The notes under the pieces: model-generated
Seen by the model: only the letters and a program-made list of their open reading frames with translations
Database searches by the model: none
What the model was told of the DNA's origin: nothing
Part shown: positions 46,959 to 58,987 of the stretch, in pieces
How the letters are laid out: each line of letters opens with the position of its first letter
How positions within the stretch are numbered: position 1 is the first letter of the stretch
NCBI GenBank assembly: GCA_022605955.1
Contig: JAKCOZ010000006.1
Location: 1,736,001-1,800,000, forward strand
Source of the DNA: Rallus limicola
Taxonomy: Eukaryota; Chordata; Aves; Gruiformes; Rallidae
DNA: 64,000 nucleotides
Reading direction: 5' to 3'
Position numbers and translations under genes: made by a program

Positions 46959-47368
46959 TGGAGCATCTCCCCTGCCAGGACGGGCTGAAAGAACCGGGGC
47001 TGTTCAGCCTGCAGAAAAGCCTGAGAGGGGATCTGACTCATGGTTATCAATATCTGAAGGGTGGGACACAGGGGGACATGGCCAGCCTCTTCTCAGTGTC
47101 TGTGGGGACAGGACAAGGAGCGATGGCCTCAAGTTGGAGCACAGGGAGTTCCACACCAATCTGGGGAAGAACTTCTTCCCGGTGAGGGTGAGGGAGCCCT
47201 GGGACAGGCTGCCCAGGGGGGTGTGGAGTCTCCTTCTCTGGAGAGATTCCAGCCCCATCTGGACCCCCACCTGTGTGACCTGTCCTAGGGAGCCTGCTTT
47301 GGCAAGGGGGTTGGACCCGATGAGCTCTGGAGGTCCCTTGCAACCCCTAGGGTTCTGTGATTCTGTTG
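46959..47368 (+). mobile_element. CR1 3' region, sense (unit 3)
   Basis: Same element as at 29058-29464. Confidence 0.8.
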
Positions 47369-48481
47369 CAGGAATTGTCCTGAGAATTGTCCTATTACAC
47401 CATCCCATCCATGGAGGAGCAGGAGACACTTAGCAATGGCAGAAACGGATGTGTTGTGCTGGACTTCACAATAGGTCCTGAAGGTGAGCACCTGCAGCTT
47501 CTTCATTCCTTCAAGTTGAAGCAGGGATTGAAGAGCTTTGCAACCCGAGTCTGAGCACGCAGAACTCGGTAGGATCACAAACAGTTCCCTGGGGTCAAAA
47601 AACACCTTGCATCTGAGGCTTGAGAAGAACACAGCTGCCTGTAGCTTTTAAGACACTTTCTGTCCTTAAGCAGGGAATAATAATCATCTGGTGCACACTG
47701 GGCTTAAAGTGCTTTTTCCAAGCCTGCTCTAAAGCTGAGGGCACACTGGGCATTTGTGTTGGCAGTGTGAAGCGATAACAAAAACAAGCTGGCTGTGCCA
47801 AAGCATTGGGTATAACAAAGCTGGTAACACACCTTCTGCCCTCTCACACTGGTAAGGTCTTCACTAGTGTGCTGTTCTGGAGATGGGACAGAGCTAGGTG
47901 GCAAGGTGGGGAAAGGAGGAGGAGGAGTATAGCGGGAACGTGGGCCTTTTCCTGGACAAGTTGTGATGCTTTGGCTTGATTTGCAGGCCATGGATCAATT
48001 TACTTGGAAGGAGAAGTAAATTAAGCTGAAATCTGGAGGACATTGTAGATACCTATAGGACAGAAGTGATTGTTTAGCCCGATGAGGAAGGTTGGTGGAG
48101 GTTTAAATAGGTCATTGATAGATCTGTGCTGTGTGGGGACGGTGGCCAGTGAGGATGGGCTTTACAGTCCTGGCTGTCTGCGGTGGGAGGGGGGACAGCT
48201 ACCCAAACTCAAACCTGAGGGTTACACAGTTAACCTTGCAAGTTCCTGAGCCTGGAACTGGGTTTAGATGCTGCTTTGAGCCATGTGTTCAGCTCCCAGC
48301 TCCTGCACGGAGCGGCTTTGCCTCAAAGCTGTGTCGCCTCGTAGGCTTTTGCCTGTCGTTAGCAGGCGAGATGAAGTTGCCTTAGATGGAGCCTGGCCTA
48401 GAGATAAAACATCTTGTGGCCTGATGAAAAGCCCTGAATGACTGGCAGGGATGAATGATGAAGGTAGACTGGACTCTGTAG

Positions 48482-48718
48482 GAGCACAGGAAGTTCCGCA
48501 CCAATCTGGGGAAGAACTTCTTCCCAGTGAGCGTGAGGGAGCCCTGGGACAGGCTGCCCAGGGGGGTGTGGAGTCTCCTTCTCTGGACAGATTCCAGCCC
48601 CATCTGTGTGACCCAACACCTATGTGACCTGTCCTAGGGAGCCTGCTTTGGCAGGGGGGTTGGACCTGATGATCTCTGGAGGTCCCTTGCAACCCCTACG
48701 GTTCTGAGATTCTGTATC
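48482..48718 (+). mobile_element. CR1 3' end, sense, upstream of gene 3
   Basis: Same element as at 12683-12917. Confidence 0.75.
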
Positions 48719-48986
48719 TTGGAAGCAGGGTGCTTGGCTCAAGGAATAAGCACCCAGAGATGGGATCTTGGGTGTTGAAGGTAAGGCCTTTTGTTCTGGT
48801 TGTGGGGTGTCAGGAGCAATGTGAAGTTTGGCTCTCCTGAGAGGTTTCTCCAAGGCGTGATGTGCTTGCTCTGCTCCTCACACAGGTGGGACACATTTCC
48901 AAGTCTGGCTGACAGGATTCAAATGAGAAAGAGCCTTGGAGTGACAGCGGATTTATCCAGTCAGAGTTCTGCCTGCCTCTGAGGGC

Positions 48987-49052
48987 ACCAATGAGGGCTC
49001 AGCACCAATGAGGGCTCAGCACCAATGAGGGCTCAGCGTGCCCGTGATGTCA
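48987..49052 (+). promoter_or_regulatory. Promoter of gene 3: CCAAT repeats plus CRE-like site
   Basis: Three 17-bp CCAAT repeats at 48987-49037 and TGATGTCA at 49045-49052. Unchanged from the other copies. Confidence 0.6.
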
Positions 49053-49240
49053 CCAAGGGTTGTGTGGTTGCTGGACAGGTGTGACGGGCGCAGGGCAGTT
49101 GGCACCGGACACTGTAGTCTGTCAGTGTCACTGCAGACTGCGGCCTCGGCCATTGCCAGTCGGTGTGTCGATTGAGCCATTCCTGGAGATCTTGGAGCTC
49201 ACTGGTGACCGAGTGACAGAGTAGGACATCAGCCCAAGCC

Positions 49241-49529
49241 ATGGGGTGCTTCGGCACCCCCGTGCCTGATCTGATGCTAGCCTTGATGCTGGGGATGTAT
49301 ATCAGCTTCATCTCCACCTTTCCATGGGCCAGGAGGCTCAGGGTAAGGGAACGTTGCGGCGCACTGAGCCGTGCCGGGTCCTGACATGGGCTGGTGTCGG
49401 GGGGTGTGGGTGGCTGGGAGCTGCTCCCATGTCACGAACTGTCTGGGGGTCTTGCAGAGGCGTTGGAGGAGGAAGCGTGGGAAGAGGTGTTGGAGGAAGG
49501 GCCATGGCAACAGCAAGGCGAGACTCAGG
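49241..49529 (+). CDS. Gene 3 exons 1-2
   Basis: Exon 1 is 49241-49342 and exon 2 is 49458-49529. They are as in gene 2, with donors GTAAGG and GTAGGTG and acceptor CTTGCAG. The Kozak context of the ATG is unchanged. Confidence 0.7.
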
Positions 49530-52500
49530 GTAGGTGACTCTGACTCCACACCACACTGTGCCGCACCACGTCATGACATAAAGCGGAGTTGTGGGGGCAT
49601 GGGGGACTGTGGCAGGGGCTGGGTGCTGCTCCACACTCACCCATGTTCTGGGGCTCTTACAGACATTTTGGAGGAAGAGGTTTGCAAAGACCCGGTTGGG
49701 AGTGTATCCTGAGCAGCCGAGCTGTGAGTGACCCCAGCACCGAGCGCCCTGCAAAGGGCTGACACCTCAAGGCAGCCCTGACACGGGGCTGTGCTGGGGG
49801 CTGCCAGACACTCACTCGATCTTGTCAATCATCAGGTTCTTCCCAAGAAACCGGAGGCACAGAGAAGCCGGTGGCACCTGAGACCATGTGGTGAGTGCTG
49901 GGGAGACCCCCAGCTCCTGCCCCAGACTCTCCACCTGTGCCCTACCTGTTTCGGGGTATCCCTGCCTGCCTGCCAGGGAGGGGCTGCTGCCAAGGGGTCC
50001 CACAGGAGGGCCCAGGCTGCAATTGGTCCCTTCTCTCTCCTCCTCTGCAGGGAGAAGGAGGAGACAGGGAGCGGGAAGCGCCTGTCACCGCGTGCCCCAC
50101 GGAGCTCCATGGGCTCCCAGGACTCCCTCTCGGACACCGGATCTGTGCGTTCCAACGCCTTCCCTGAGTCCAGCCCCAGGGAAGTGGAGCCTTCTGCCAG
50201 GCAACACAAGGTAGGTGCCTGTTACTCTCCACCACACTGCACTGCACCACATCATGACATGGAGTGGTGTGGGGGGAGCATGGGGGTCTGTAGCATAGGG
50301 CTGGGATCTGCTCCACACTCACCCATGTTCTGGGGATCTTGCAGAACTGGTGGAAGAAAATGTTTGGGAAGAGCAAGGCGAGAGTCGATTCAGAGCAGCC
50401 AAGTGGTGAGTGACCCCAGCACCGAGTGCCCTGCAAAGGGCTGACACCTCAAGGCAGCCCTGACACGGGGCTGTGCTGGGGGCTGCCAGACACTCACTCA
50501 CTCTTGCCAATCATCAGGTTCTTCCCAAGAAACCGGAGGCACAGAGAAGCCTGTGGCACCTGAGACCATGTGGTGAGTGCTGGGGAGATCCCCAGCTCCT
50601 GGCCCAGACCCTCCACCTGTACTCTGCCCGTTTTGGGTGTCCCTGCCTGCCTGCCAGGGAGGGGCTGATGCCAAGGGGTCCCACAGGAGGGCCCAGGCTG
50701 CAATTGGTCCCTTCTCTCTCCTCCTCTGCAGGGAGAAGGAGGAGATAGGGAGCGGGAAGTGCCCTTCCCCGCGTGCCCCACGGAGCTCCATGGGCTCCCT
50801 GGGCTCCTTGTCCAATAGCGGGTCTGTGCGTTCGAACGCCTTCCCTGAGTCCAGCCCCAGGGAAGTGGAGCCTTCTGCCAGGACACACAAGGTAGGTGCC
50901 TGTTACTCTCCACCACACTGCTGTGTGCCTTGTCATGATGTGGAGTTGTGTGGGGGAAGCATGGGGGTCTGTAGCATAGGGCTGGGATCTGCTCCAAACT
51001 CACCCATGTTCTGGGGCTCTTGCAGAACTGGTGGAAGATGTTTGGGAAGAGCAAGGCGAGAGTCGATTCAGAGCAGCCAAGTGGTGAGTGACCCCAGCAC
51101 CGAGCGCCCTGCAAAGGGCTGACACCTCAAGGCAGCCCTGACACTGGGGATGTGCTGGGGGGTGCCAGACACTCACTCACTCTTGTCAATCATCAGGTTC
51201 TTCCCAAGCAACCAGAGGCACAGAGAAGCCGGTGGCACCTGAGACCATGTGGTGAGTGCTGGGGAGATCCCCAGCTCCTGGCCCAGAATCTCCACCTGTG
51301 CTCTGCCTGTTTCGGGGTATCCCTGCCTGCCTGCCAGGGAGGGGCTGCTGCCAAGGGGTCCCACAGGAGGGCCCAGGCTGCAATTGGTCCCTTCTCTCTC
51401 CTCCTTTGCAGGGAGAGGGAGGAGACATGGAGCGGGAAGCGCCTGTCACCACGTGCCCCACGGAGCTCCATGGGCTCTTGGGAATCTCTCTCGGACACCG
51501 GGTCTGGGCTTCTCAACACGTTCCCTGATTCCAACCCCAGGGAAGTGGAGCCTTCTGCCAGGACACACAAGGTAGGTGCCTGTTACTCTCCAGCACACTG
51601 CACTGCATGACATCATGACATGGAGTGGTGTGGGGGGAGCATGGGGGTCTGTAGCATAGGGCTGGGAGCTGCTCCACACTCACCCATGTTCTGGGGCTCT
51701 TGCAGAACTGGTGGAAGAAGTTGTTTGGGAAGAGCAAGGCGAGAGTTGCTTCAGAGCAGCCAAGTGGTGAGTGATCCCAGCACCGAGCGCCCTGCAAGGG
51801 GCTGACACCTCAAGGCAGCCCTGACACCGGGGATGTGCTGGGGGGTGCCAGACACTCACTCACTCTTGTCAATCATCAGGTTCTTCCCAAGCAACCAGAG
51901 GCACAGAGAAGCCAGTGGCACCTGAGACCATGTGGTGAGTGCTGGGGAGATCCCCAGCTCCTGGCCCAGACTCTCCACCTGTGCCCTGCCTGTTTCGGGG
52001 TATCCCTGCCTGCCTGCCTGCCAGGGAGGGGCTGCTGCCAAGGGGTCCCACAGGAGGGCCCAGGCTGCAATTGGTCCCTTCTCTCTCCTCCTCTGCAGTG
52101 AGAAGGAGGAGACAGGGAGCGGGAAGTGCCTGTCACCGCGTGCCCCACGGAGCTCCATGGGCTCCCAGGACTCCCTCTCGGACAGTGGGTCTGTGCGTTC
52201 CAACGCCTTCTCTGAGTCCAGCCCCAAGGAAGTGGAGTCTTCTGCCAGGACACACAAGGTAGGTGCCTGTTACTCTCCACCACACTGCACTGCACCACAT
52301 CATGACATGGAGTGGTGTGGGGGGAGCATGGGGGTCTGTAGCATAGGGCTGGGATCTGCTCCATACTCACCCATGTTCTGGGGCTCTTGCAGAACTGGTG
52401 GAAGAAAATGTTTGGGAAGAGCAAGGCGGGAGTCGATTCAGAGCAGCCAAGTGGTGAGTGATCCCAGCACCGAGCGCCCTGCAAAGGGCTGACACCTCAA

Positions 52501-55500
52501 GGCAGCCCTGACACCGGGGCTGTGCTAGGGGCTGTCAGACACTAACTTGGTCTTGTTCCTCATCAGGTTCTTCCCAAGCAGCTGGAGAAACAGGGAAGCC
52601 CGTGGCACCTGAGACCATGTGGTGAGTGCTGGGGAGACCCCCAGCTCCTGCCCCAGACTCTCCACCTGTGCCCTGCCCGTTTTGGTTGTCCCTGCCTGCC
52701 TGCCAGGGAGGGGCTGATGCCAAGGGGTCCCACAGGAGGGCCCAGGCTGTTATTGGTCCCTTCTCTCTCCTCCTCTGCAGGGAGAAGGAGGAGATAGGGA
52801 GCGGGAAGTGCCCTTCCCCGTGTGCCCCACGGAGCTCCATGGGCTCCCTGGGGTCCTTGTCCAACAGCGGGTCTGTGCGTTTGAACGCCTTCCCTGAGTC
52901 CCGCCCCAGGGAAGTGGAGCCTTCTGCCAGGCAACACAAGGTAGGTGCCTGTTACCCTCCACCACACTGCTGTGTGCCTTGTCATGATGTGGAGTTGTGT
53001 GGGGGGAGCATGGGGGTCTGTAGCATAGGGCTGGGTGCCCTATGCACACTCACCCATGTTCTGGGGCTCTTGCAGAACTGGTGGAAGAAGTTGTTTGGGA
53101 AGAGCAAGGCGAGAGTCGATTCAGAGCAGCCAAGTGGTGAGTGATCCCAGCACCGAGCACCCTGCTAAGGGCTGACACCTCAAGGCAGCCCTGACATCGG
53201 GGCTGTGCTGGGGGCTGCCAGATACTCACTCACTCTTGTCAATCATCAGGTTCTTCCCAAGCAGCTGGAGACACAGAGAAGCCTTCATCACCCGAGACCA
53301 TGTGGTGAGTTCTGCGGAGACCCCCAGCTCCTTCCCCAGACTATCCACCCGTGCCCTGGCTGTTTCGGGGTATCCCTGCCTGCCGGCCTTACAGGGAGGG
53401 GCTGCTGCCCAGGGGTCCCACTGGAGTGCCCAGGCTGCAATTGGTCCCTTCTCTCTCCTCCTCTGCAGGGAGAAGGAGGAGACAAAGTGCGGGAATCTCC
53501 TATCCCCGTGTGCTCTGAGGAGCTCCATGGGCTCCCTGGGCTCCTTGTCCAACAGCGGGTCTGGGCGTCTCAACACCTTCCCTGAGTCCAGCCCCAGGGA
53601 ACTGGAGCCTTCTGCCAGGACACACAAGGTAGGTGCCTGTTACTCTTCACCACACTGCACTGCACCATGTCATGACATGGAGTGGTGTGGGGGGAGCATG
53701 GGGGTCTGCAGCATAGGGCTGGGAGCTGCTCCACACTCACCCATGTTCTGGGGCTCTTGCAGAACTGGTGGAAGATGTTTGGGAAGAGCAAGGCGAGAGA
53801 CGATTCAGAGCAGCCAAGTGGTGAGTGATCCCAGCACCGAGCGCCCTGCAAAGGGCTGACACCTCAAGGCAACCCTGATACGGGGCTGTGCTGGGGGCTG
53901 CCAGACACTCACTCGGTCTTGTCAATCATCAGGTTCTTCCCAAGCAGCTGGAGACACAGAGAAGCCTTCATCACCTGAGACCATGTGGTGAGTGCTGGGG
54001 AGACCCCCAGCTCCTGGCCCAGACTCTCCACCTTTGCCCATGCTCTTACGGGGTATCCCTGCCTGCCAGGGAGGGACTGCTGCTCAGTGGTCCCAAAGGA
54101 CGGCCCAGGCTGCAATTGGTCCCTTCTCTCTCCTCCTCTGCAGGGAGAAGGAGGAGACAAGGAGTGGGAATCTCCTGTCCTCGCATGCCCCACGGAGCTC
54201 CATGGGCTCCCTGGGCTCCTTGTCAAAGCCCACGGCACCCGAGACCATGAGGTGAGTGCTGGGGAGACCCCCAGCTCCTGGCCCAGAATTTCCACCTGTG
54301 CCCTGACTGTTTTATCGTATTCCTGCCTGCCTGCCAGGGAGGGACTGCTGCTCAGTTGTCCCAAAGGAGGGCCCAAGCTGCAATTGGTCCCTTCTCTCTC
54401 CTCCTCTGCAGGGAGAACGAGGAGACAAGGAGTGGGAATCTCCTGTCCCCGCATGCCCCACGGAGCTCCACGGGCTCCCTGGGCTCATTTTTGGACAGCG
54501 GATCTGCCTGTCTCAATCCCTTCCCCGAGTCCAGCCCCAGCCAAGTGGAGCCTTCTTCCAACCGAGTCAAAGTAGGTGCCTGTTACTCCCCACCACACTG
54601 CACTGCACCATGTCCTGACATGGAGTGGTGTGCTGTTGCAGTCCCCTTGTCCCAAAAATGACTTTAGCCAGGGCTGGAAGGGCAGGATCCCGCACGCCGG
54701 CTATGGATGCACACCAATATGGTTAAAAGCAATCACCCCATTTTATTCTGGCAAGCTGAAGCCTTTTATACTTTCACAGAAGACAGCAAGCTCACATGAA
54801 GAGTTAGCTTTCACACAGATAGGTAGGGGCCTGAGATGGGGCGGGGGAAACCCAGCTGCACGGTATCCAGCTTCTGTTACCACTTTGGAATGTAAGGAGC
54901 TCTCCTCAGAGTCCTAGTTCTCATGCTTGTTAGCTTCTTATCAGAGCTATGGCTCAGAGCAGGTGCTCAAGCTGTTGCAGGGGAAAATGGCCTTGATCAC
55001 TTAACCAGTCACCCACAGTGTGGAGCATGGGGGTCTGTAGCATAGGGCTGGGAGCTGCTCCACACTCACCCACATTCTGGGGTTCTTGCAGAAGCGTTGG
55101 AGGAAGAGGTTTGGGAAGAGCAAGGCGAGAGTCCGTCTGGAGCAGCCGAGCGGTGAGTGATCCCTGCCCTGAGCACCTGGCAAAGGGCTGACACCCCATG
55201 GCAGCTCTGACAGCGGGGCTGTGCTGGGGGCTGCCAGACACTCACTTGGTCTCGTCCCTCATCAGGTTCTTCCCAACCAGCTGGAGGCACAGAGGAGCCT
55301 TCAGCAACCCAGGACATGTGGTGAGTGCTGGGGAGACCAAAAGCTCTTGGACCAGACTCTGCACCTGTGCCCTGCCCGTTTTGGGTGTCCCTGCCTGCCT
55401 GCCAGGGAGGGGCTGCTGCCCAGGGGTCCCACAGGAGGGCCCAGGCTGCAATTGGTCCCTTCTCTCTCCTCCTCTGCAGGGAGAAGGAGGAGACAATGAA

Positions 55501-58500
55501 TGGGAAGTGCCCTTCCCTGCATGCCCCACGGAGCTCCATGGGCTCCATGGGCTCCTTGTCAAAGAGTGGGTCTGTGTGTTTCAACGCCTTCCCTGAGTCC
55601 AGCCCCAGGGAAGTGGAGCCTTCGGCCAGGACACACAAGGTAGGTGCCTGTTACTCTCCACCACACTGCACTGCACCACATCATGACATGGAGTGGTGTG
55701 GGGGGAGCATGGGGGTCTGTAGCATAGGGCTGGGAGCTGCTCCACACTCACCCACATTCTGGGGTTCTTGCAGAAGCGTTGGAGGAAGAGGGTTGGGAAG
55801 AGCAAGGCGAGAGTCCGTCTGGAGCAGCCGAGCGGTGAGTGATCCCTGCCCTGAGCACCTGGCAAAGGGCTGACAGCCCACGGCAGCTCTGACACCGGGG
55901 CTGTGCTGGGGGCTGCCAGACACTCACTTGGTCTCGTCCCTCATCAGGTTCTTCCCAACCAACTGGAGGCACAGACAAGCCCGTGGCACCAGCAACCCAG
56001 GACATGTGGTGAGTGCTGGGGAGACCCCCAGCTCCTGGCCCAGACTCTCCACCTGTGCCCTGCCCGTTTTGGGTGTCCCTGCCTGCCTGCCTGCCAGGGA
56101 GGGGCTGCTGCCCCGGGGTCCCACAGGAGGGCCCAGGCTGCCATTGGTCCCTTCTCTCTCGTCCTCTGCAGGGAGGAGGAGGAGGAGACAAGGAGCGGGA
56201 GGCGCCTGTCCTCTAGCGCCTCGCTGAGCCCCGCGGTCTCCGTGAACTCCTTGTTGGACGTGCTGTCCGCGTGCCTCGACCCCTTCCCCGAGTCCCGCCG
56301 CAGGGAAGTGGCCCCTTCTCGCAGACGAGTCAGGGTAGGTGCCTGTTACTCCCCACCACGCTGCGCCCGGCTCCAGTCGCTCAGGATCCGGCGCGTCGCC
56401 GCCCTCTTAGCGAGGCGGCCGCGGCCCGTTCCGCCTCGTTCGTTCCCACAATCCTCCGCGAAGCGGAAAGGGGAAGGCGGCCGCCAATGAGCGGCCGCTT
56501 GGGCGGTGACGGCCCGCCCCGTTGGCAGCCTTGAAGGGTCGGCGCGGCGGGGCAGGTGCCGTGCGGGGCCTGGGCTGTGTGGAGCAGGTGCTGGGCACCC
56601 GCGGGAGGAATGGGAAGGGCGAGGCCGCTGCCGGGGCGCAAAGGCGCGTGGGGGGTGAGGAGGGGGCTGAGCAGCCGTGCGTGGGGGTAGGGAGAGAGGC
56701 AGCCCTGGGTGGGGTGTGGGGGGGAGGTGCTGAGCAGCCATGGGTGGCATAGGGTGCCTTGGGGGTTTCTGAGCACCCGTGGGTATAGGGGTAGGGGTGA
56801 TAGGCACCTGTGGGTTTGGGAGGGTTCTGGGCACCCCTGAGTGGGGGGTAAGGTGCATGCTGTGAAGGTGTGTGGGGTGCTGAGCTCCTCCTGGGGTTGC
56901 ATGAGGACTCCCAGAGGGGCAGGGTGGGTGGGTGCCCTCAAAGAAGGGGAAGGTAGCACCCCAAAGCCTCCTTCCCTGCTCCAGCCTCGTACAGCATGGG
57001 TGAGACGCGGGCGCACCCCGAACCCTCCATCGTTGAAGGTGGCTGAGGAGGAGGAGGAGGAGGAAGACCCGGTGCCCAGCCATGATCTCCAGCACGGGCT
57101 GTGCCACGCAGCACCGGTAGCTGCAGGGCCACTTTATGAGTGGCAGGAGTGGCAGCAGCTCCAGCGCCAGGTCGAGGCTTTGGGGTTGTGCATGGCACGT
57201 CGGCAGCCTGACACCCAGCCCTGGGGAGCAGCACCTGGCTCGCACCAAGCCCGCCTGCCTTCACCGTCGGGGATGTGAAATGGCTGTGGACCTGTCAGCC
57301 AGCCCACCCCCAGCAGCCCAGGTGTGGGGGGCAGCCGCACCCCCCTGGCCCCCGTTTTGTGGCAGCAGCACTGGGGAATTAAATCTGTTTGTGTCTGAAG
57401 GGCTTGTTTCTGTCTGTGCCATCAGGGGGAGGTGGAAGCTCAGGGGAGGGGATGCTTCTAGGGACAGATGGGTGTTTGCAGTCCAAAATGTCCCTCCCCA
57501 GCTTTCCCGTAGGCCTTTCAGGGTCTGGAAGGTGCTGTAAGATCTCCCTGTAGCCTTCTCCTGGCTGCCCCAGCCCAACTCTCTCAGCCTGGCTTCACGG
57601 GAGAGGTGCTCCAGCCCTCTGATAATCTTTGTGGCCTCCTCTGGACCTGTTCCAGCAGTCCCATGTGCTTCTGATGTTGGGGACCCCAGAACTGGACCCA
57701 GCACTCCAGGTGTGGTCTCACGAGAACAAGGGGACAGTGGCCGGGAAGCGCCTGTCCCCACGTGCCCCGGGGCACTCCATGGGCTCCTGGGACTCCCTGT
57801 CGGACGGTGGATCCGTGAGTCTCAACGCCTTCCCCATGTCCAGCCCCAGGGAAGTGGAGCCTTCTCCCAGCCCACTCAAGGTAGGTTACTCTCCACCACA
57901 CTGCGCTGCACCACCTCATGGTATGGTGTGGAGGAATGGCTAGCTAACAGAGGCCACATACACATGGGCCAGTGGTCCGAGCTGGAATTTGGGAGGCATC
58001 GTACACAGCTAGTCTAGTTGCTGATATGAACTGGACGTGCTATTCTTGGATACCTGAGTTGCAGACAACAGGATGCCTCTCTGATTCAGGCGTGAGGAAA
58101 GGGGGATGGAGCTGAGCACCGATGAAGAACTAAGGGCAGGACTGACCTTAAAAATAATATCCACTAATGAGCTTGGCTTTTGCAATATGTAATGAGCTAA
58201 TTAGAACTCTTATAAAAGATGACTGTAGTATTCAATAAATGGAGCTTGCTGATTACTTGCATGGAGTGTCCAAGTCTTCCCTCCGTCGCAAAAATATGGA
58301 GTGGTGTGGGGGGAGCGTGGGGTCTGTAGCATAGGGCTGGGAGCTGCTCCACACTCAGCCTTGTTCTGGGTATCTTAGAGAAGAGTTGGATGAAGAGGTT
58401 TGGAAAGAGGATGGCGAGAGTCCATCTGGAGCAGCCAAGTGGTGAGTGACCCTGGCAACGAGCGCCCTGCAAAGGGCTGACACCCCACGCCAGCCCGGAC

Positions 58501-58987
58501 ACGGGGCTGTGCTGGGGGCTGCCAGACACTCATTCGTGTCTCGTCCCTCATCAGGTTCTTCCCAAGCAACTGGAGGTGTAGAGAAGCCTGCGGCACCCGA
58601 GACCATGTGGTGAGTGCTGGGGAGACCCCCAGCTCCTGTCTCAGCCTCAGCCTGTGCCCTGTCCTTGCCCACATTGGGCAGCCCTGCCTGCTGGCTGGGG
58701 AGGAGCGGGGTCCCACCAGAGAGGCCAAGCTGCAATTGGGTTTGTTCTCGCTCCTACACTAAAGGGAGAAGGAGGAGACAATGAGCATGAGGTGCCTGTC
58801 CCCATGTGCTCTGCTGGGCTCCATGGTCTCCCTGGGCTCTCTCTTGGATGGCATATCTGCATCTCTTGACTCCTTCCCAGAGCCCAGGCCTGGTGCGATG
58901 GGGAAGCAGGAAGCTCTCAACCCATCGCGAGCCCTCCAGACCCAGCAGAGGATGACCGTGAGGGGCCTGTCCCCCTTACTCTGCTGA
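49241..58987 (+). CDS. Gene 3: cassette-repeat gene with 9 cassettes, open
   Basis: Exons: 49241-49342, 49458-49529, nine cassettes between 49663 and 56334, optional 57710-57880, terminal 58381-58441, 58555-58609, 58765-58987 (TGA). The spliced frame is open for about 1,035 codons (about 1,092 with the optional exon), the longest of the copies. Its last cassette, CpG-island module and terminal exons are almost identical to those of gene 2, so these parts were duplicated or converted recently. The array itself differs from gene 2 by one extra cassette and by the order of cassette subtypes. Family and function are not recognised; the gene has the same domain plan as gene 2. Confidence 0.75.
49663..50210 (+). 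repeat. Gene 3 cassette 1
   Basis: A0 49663-49723 (RLGVYPEQPS variant), B 49836-49890, C 50051-50210. Splice sites intact. Confidence 0.65.
50345..50891 (+). repeat. Gene 3 cassette 2
   Basis: A 50345-50405, B 50518-50572, C 50732-50891 (GSGKCPSPRAP subtype). The upstream acceptor context is GGGATCTTGCAG. All in phase. Confidence 0.65.
51026..51571 (+). repeat. Gene 3 cassette 3 (58-nt exon A)
   Basis: A 51026-51083 (NWWKMFGKSK, one codon short), B 51197-51251, C 51412-51571. This is the positional match of gene 2 cassette 3, which has the same one-codon loss. Confidence 0.65.
51706..52258 (+). repeat. Gene 3 cassette 4
   Basis: A 51706-51766 (NWWKKLFGKSKARVASEQPSG), B 51880-51934, C 52099-52258. 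Exon C begins with T, so the B/C codon is Cys, as in gene 2 cassette 1. Confidence 0.65.
52393..52940 (+). repeat. Gene 3 cassette 5
   Basis: A 52393-52453 (KAGVDSEQ variant), B 52567-52621 (AAGETGKPVAPETM), C 52781-52940. Splice sites intact. Confidence 0.65.
53076..53628 (+). repeat. Gene 3 cassette 6
   Basis: A 53076-53136 (NWWKKLFGKSKARVDSEQ), B 53250-53304, C 53469-53628 (EKEETKCGNLLSPCALRSS). Its C exon is of the same type as gene 2 cassette 4, so subtype order differs between the two genes. Confidence 0.65.
53763..54571 (+). repeat. Gene 3 cassette 7 with chimeric C/B exon
   Basis: A 53763-53820 (58 nt; KARDDSEQ variant), B 53933-53987, chimeric C/B 54144-54251 (108 nt), C 54412-54571. 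In phase throughout. Confidence 0.65.
54634..55017 (-). mobile_element. Solo LTR, 384 bp, intron of gene 3
   Basis: Third copy of the same insertion, 384 bp, flanked by GTGTG. Confidence 0.7.
55092..55639 (+). repeat. Gene 3 cassette 8
   Basis: A 55092-55152, B 55266-55320, C 55480-55639 (SMGSLSKSGSVCFNAFPES). It matches gene 2 cassette 7. Confidence 0.65.
55774..56334 (+). repeat. Gene 3 cassette 9 (last)
   Basis: A 55774-55834, B 55948-56008 (61 nt), C-variant 56172-56334. Protein-identical to gene 2 cassette 8. Confidence 0.65.
56279..56665. promoter_or_regulatory. CpG island with CCAAT and GC boxes (unit 4)
   Basis: Same element; CCAAT at 56484-56488. Almost identical to the unit 3 copy. 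Confidence 0.6.
56365..57488 (+). other. Inserted CpG-island transcription module (unit 4)
   Basis: Near-identical to unit 3, including the CR1 junction; ATTAAA at 57378-57383. Confidence 0.45.
57489..57709 (-). mobile_element. CR1 fragment, antisense, shortened (unit 4)
   Basis: Identical deletion to unit 3. Confidence 0.75.
57710..57880 (+). other. Orphan exon C'' (gene 3)
   Basis: Identical in layout to the gene 2 copy; donor GTAGGTT at 57881. Confidence 0.45.
58381..58987 (+). repeat. Gene 3 terminal A-B-C set, full-length tail
   Basis: A 58381-58441, B 58555-58609, C 58765-58987 (TGA). Encodes the same tail as gene 2; in this last exon gene 2 has TTC where gene 3 has CTC-type sequence only in an overlapping frame. 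Confidence 0.6.

Larger units (their letters stand above)
46327..48986. other. Spacer before gene 3 promoter
   Basis: Keeps the sense CR1 and adjacent unique sequence as in unit 2. Its left end is a deletion junction at about 46326. Confidence 0.45.
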
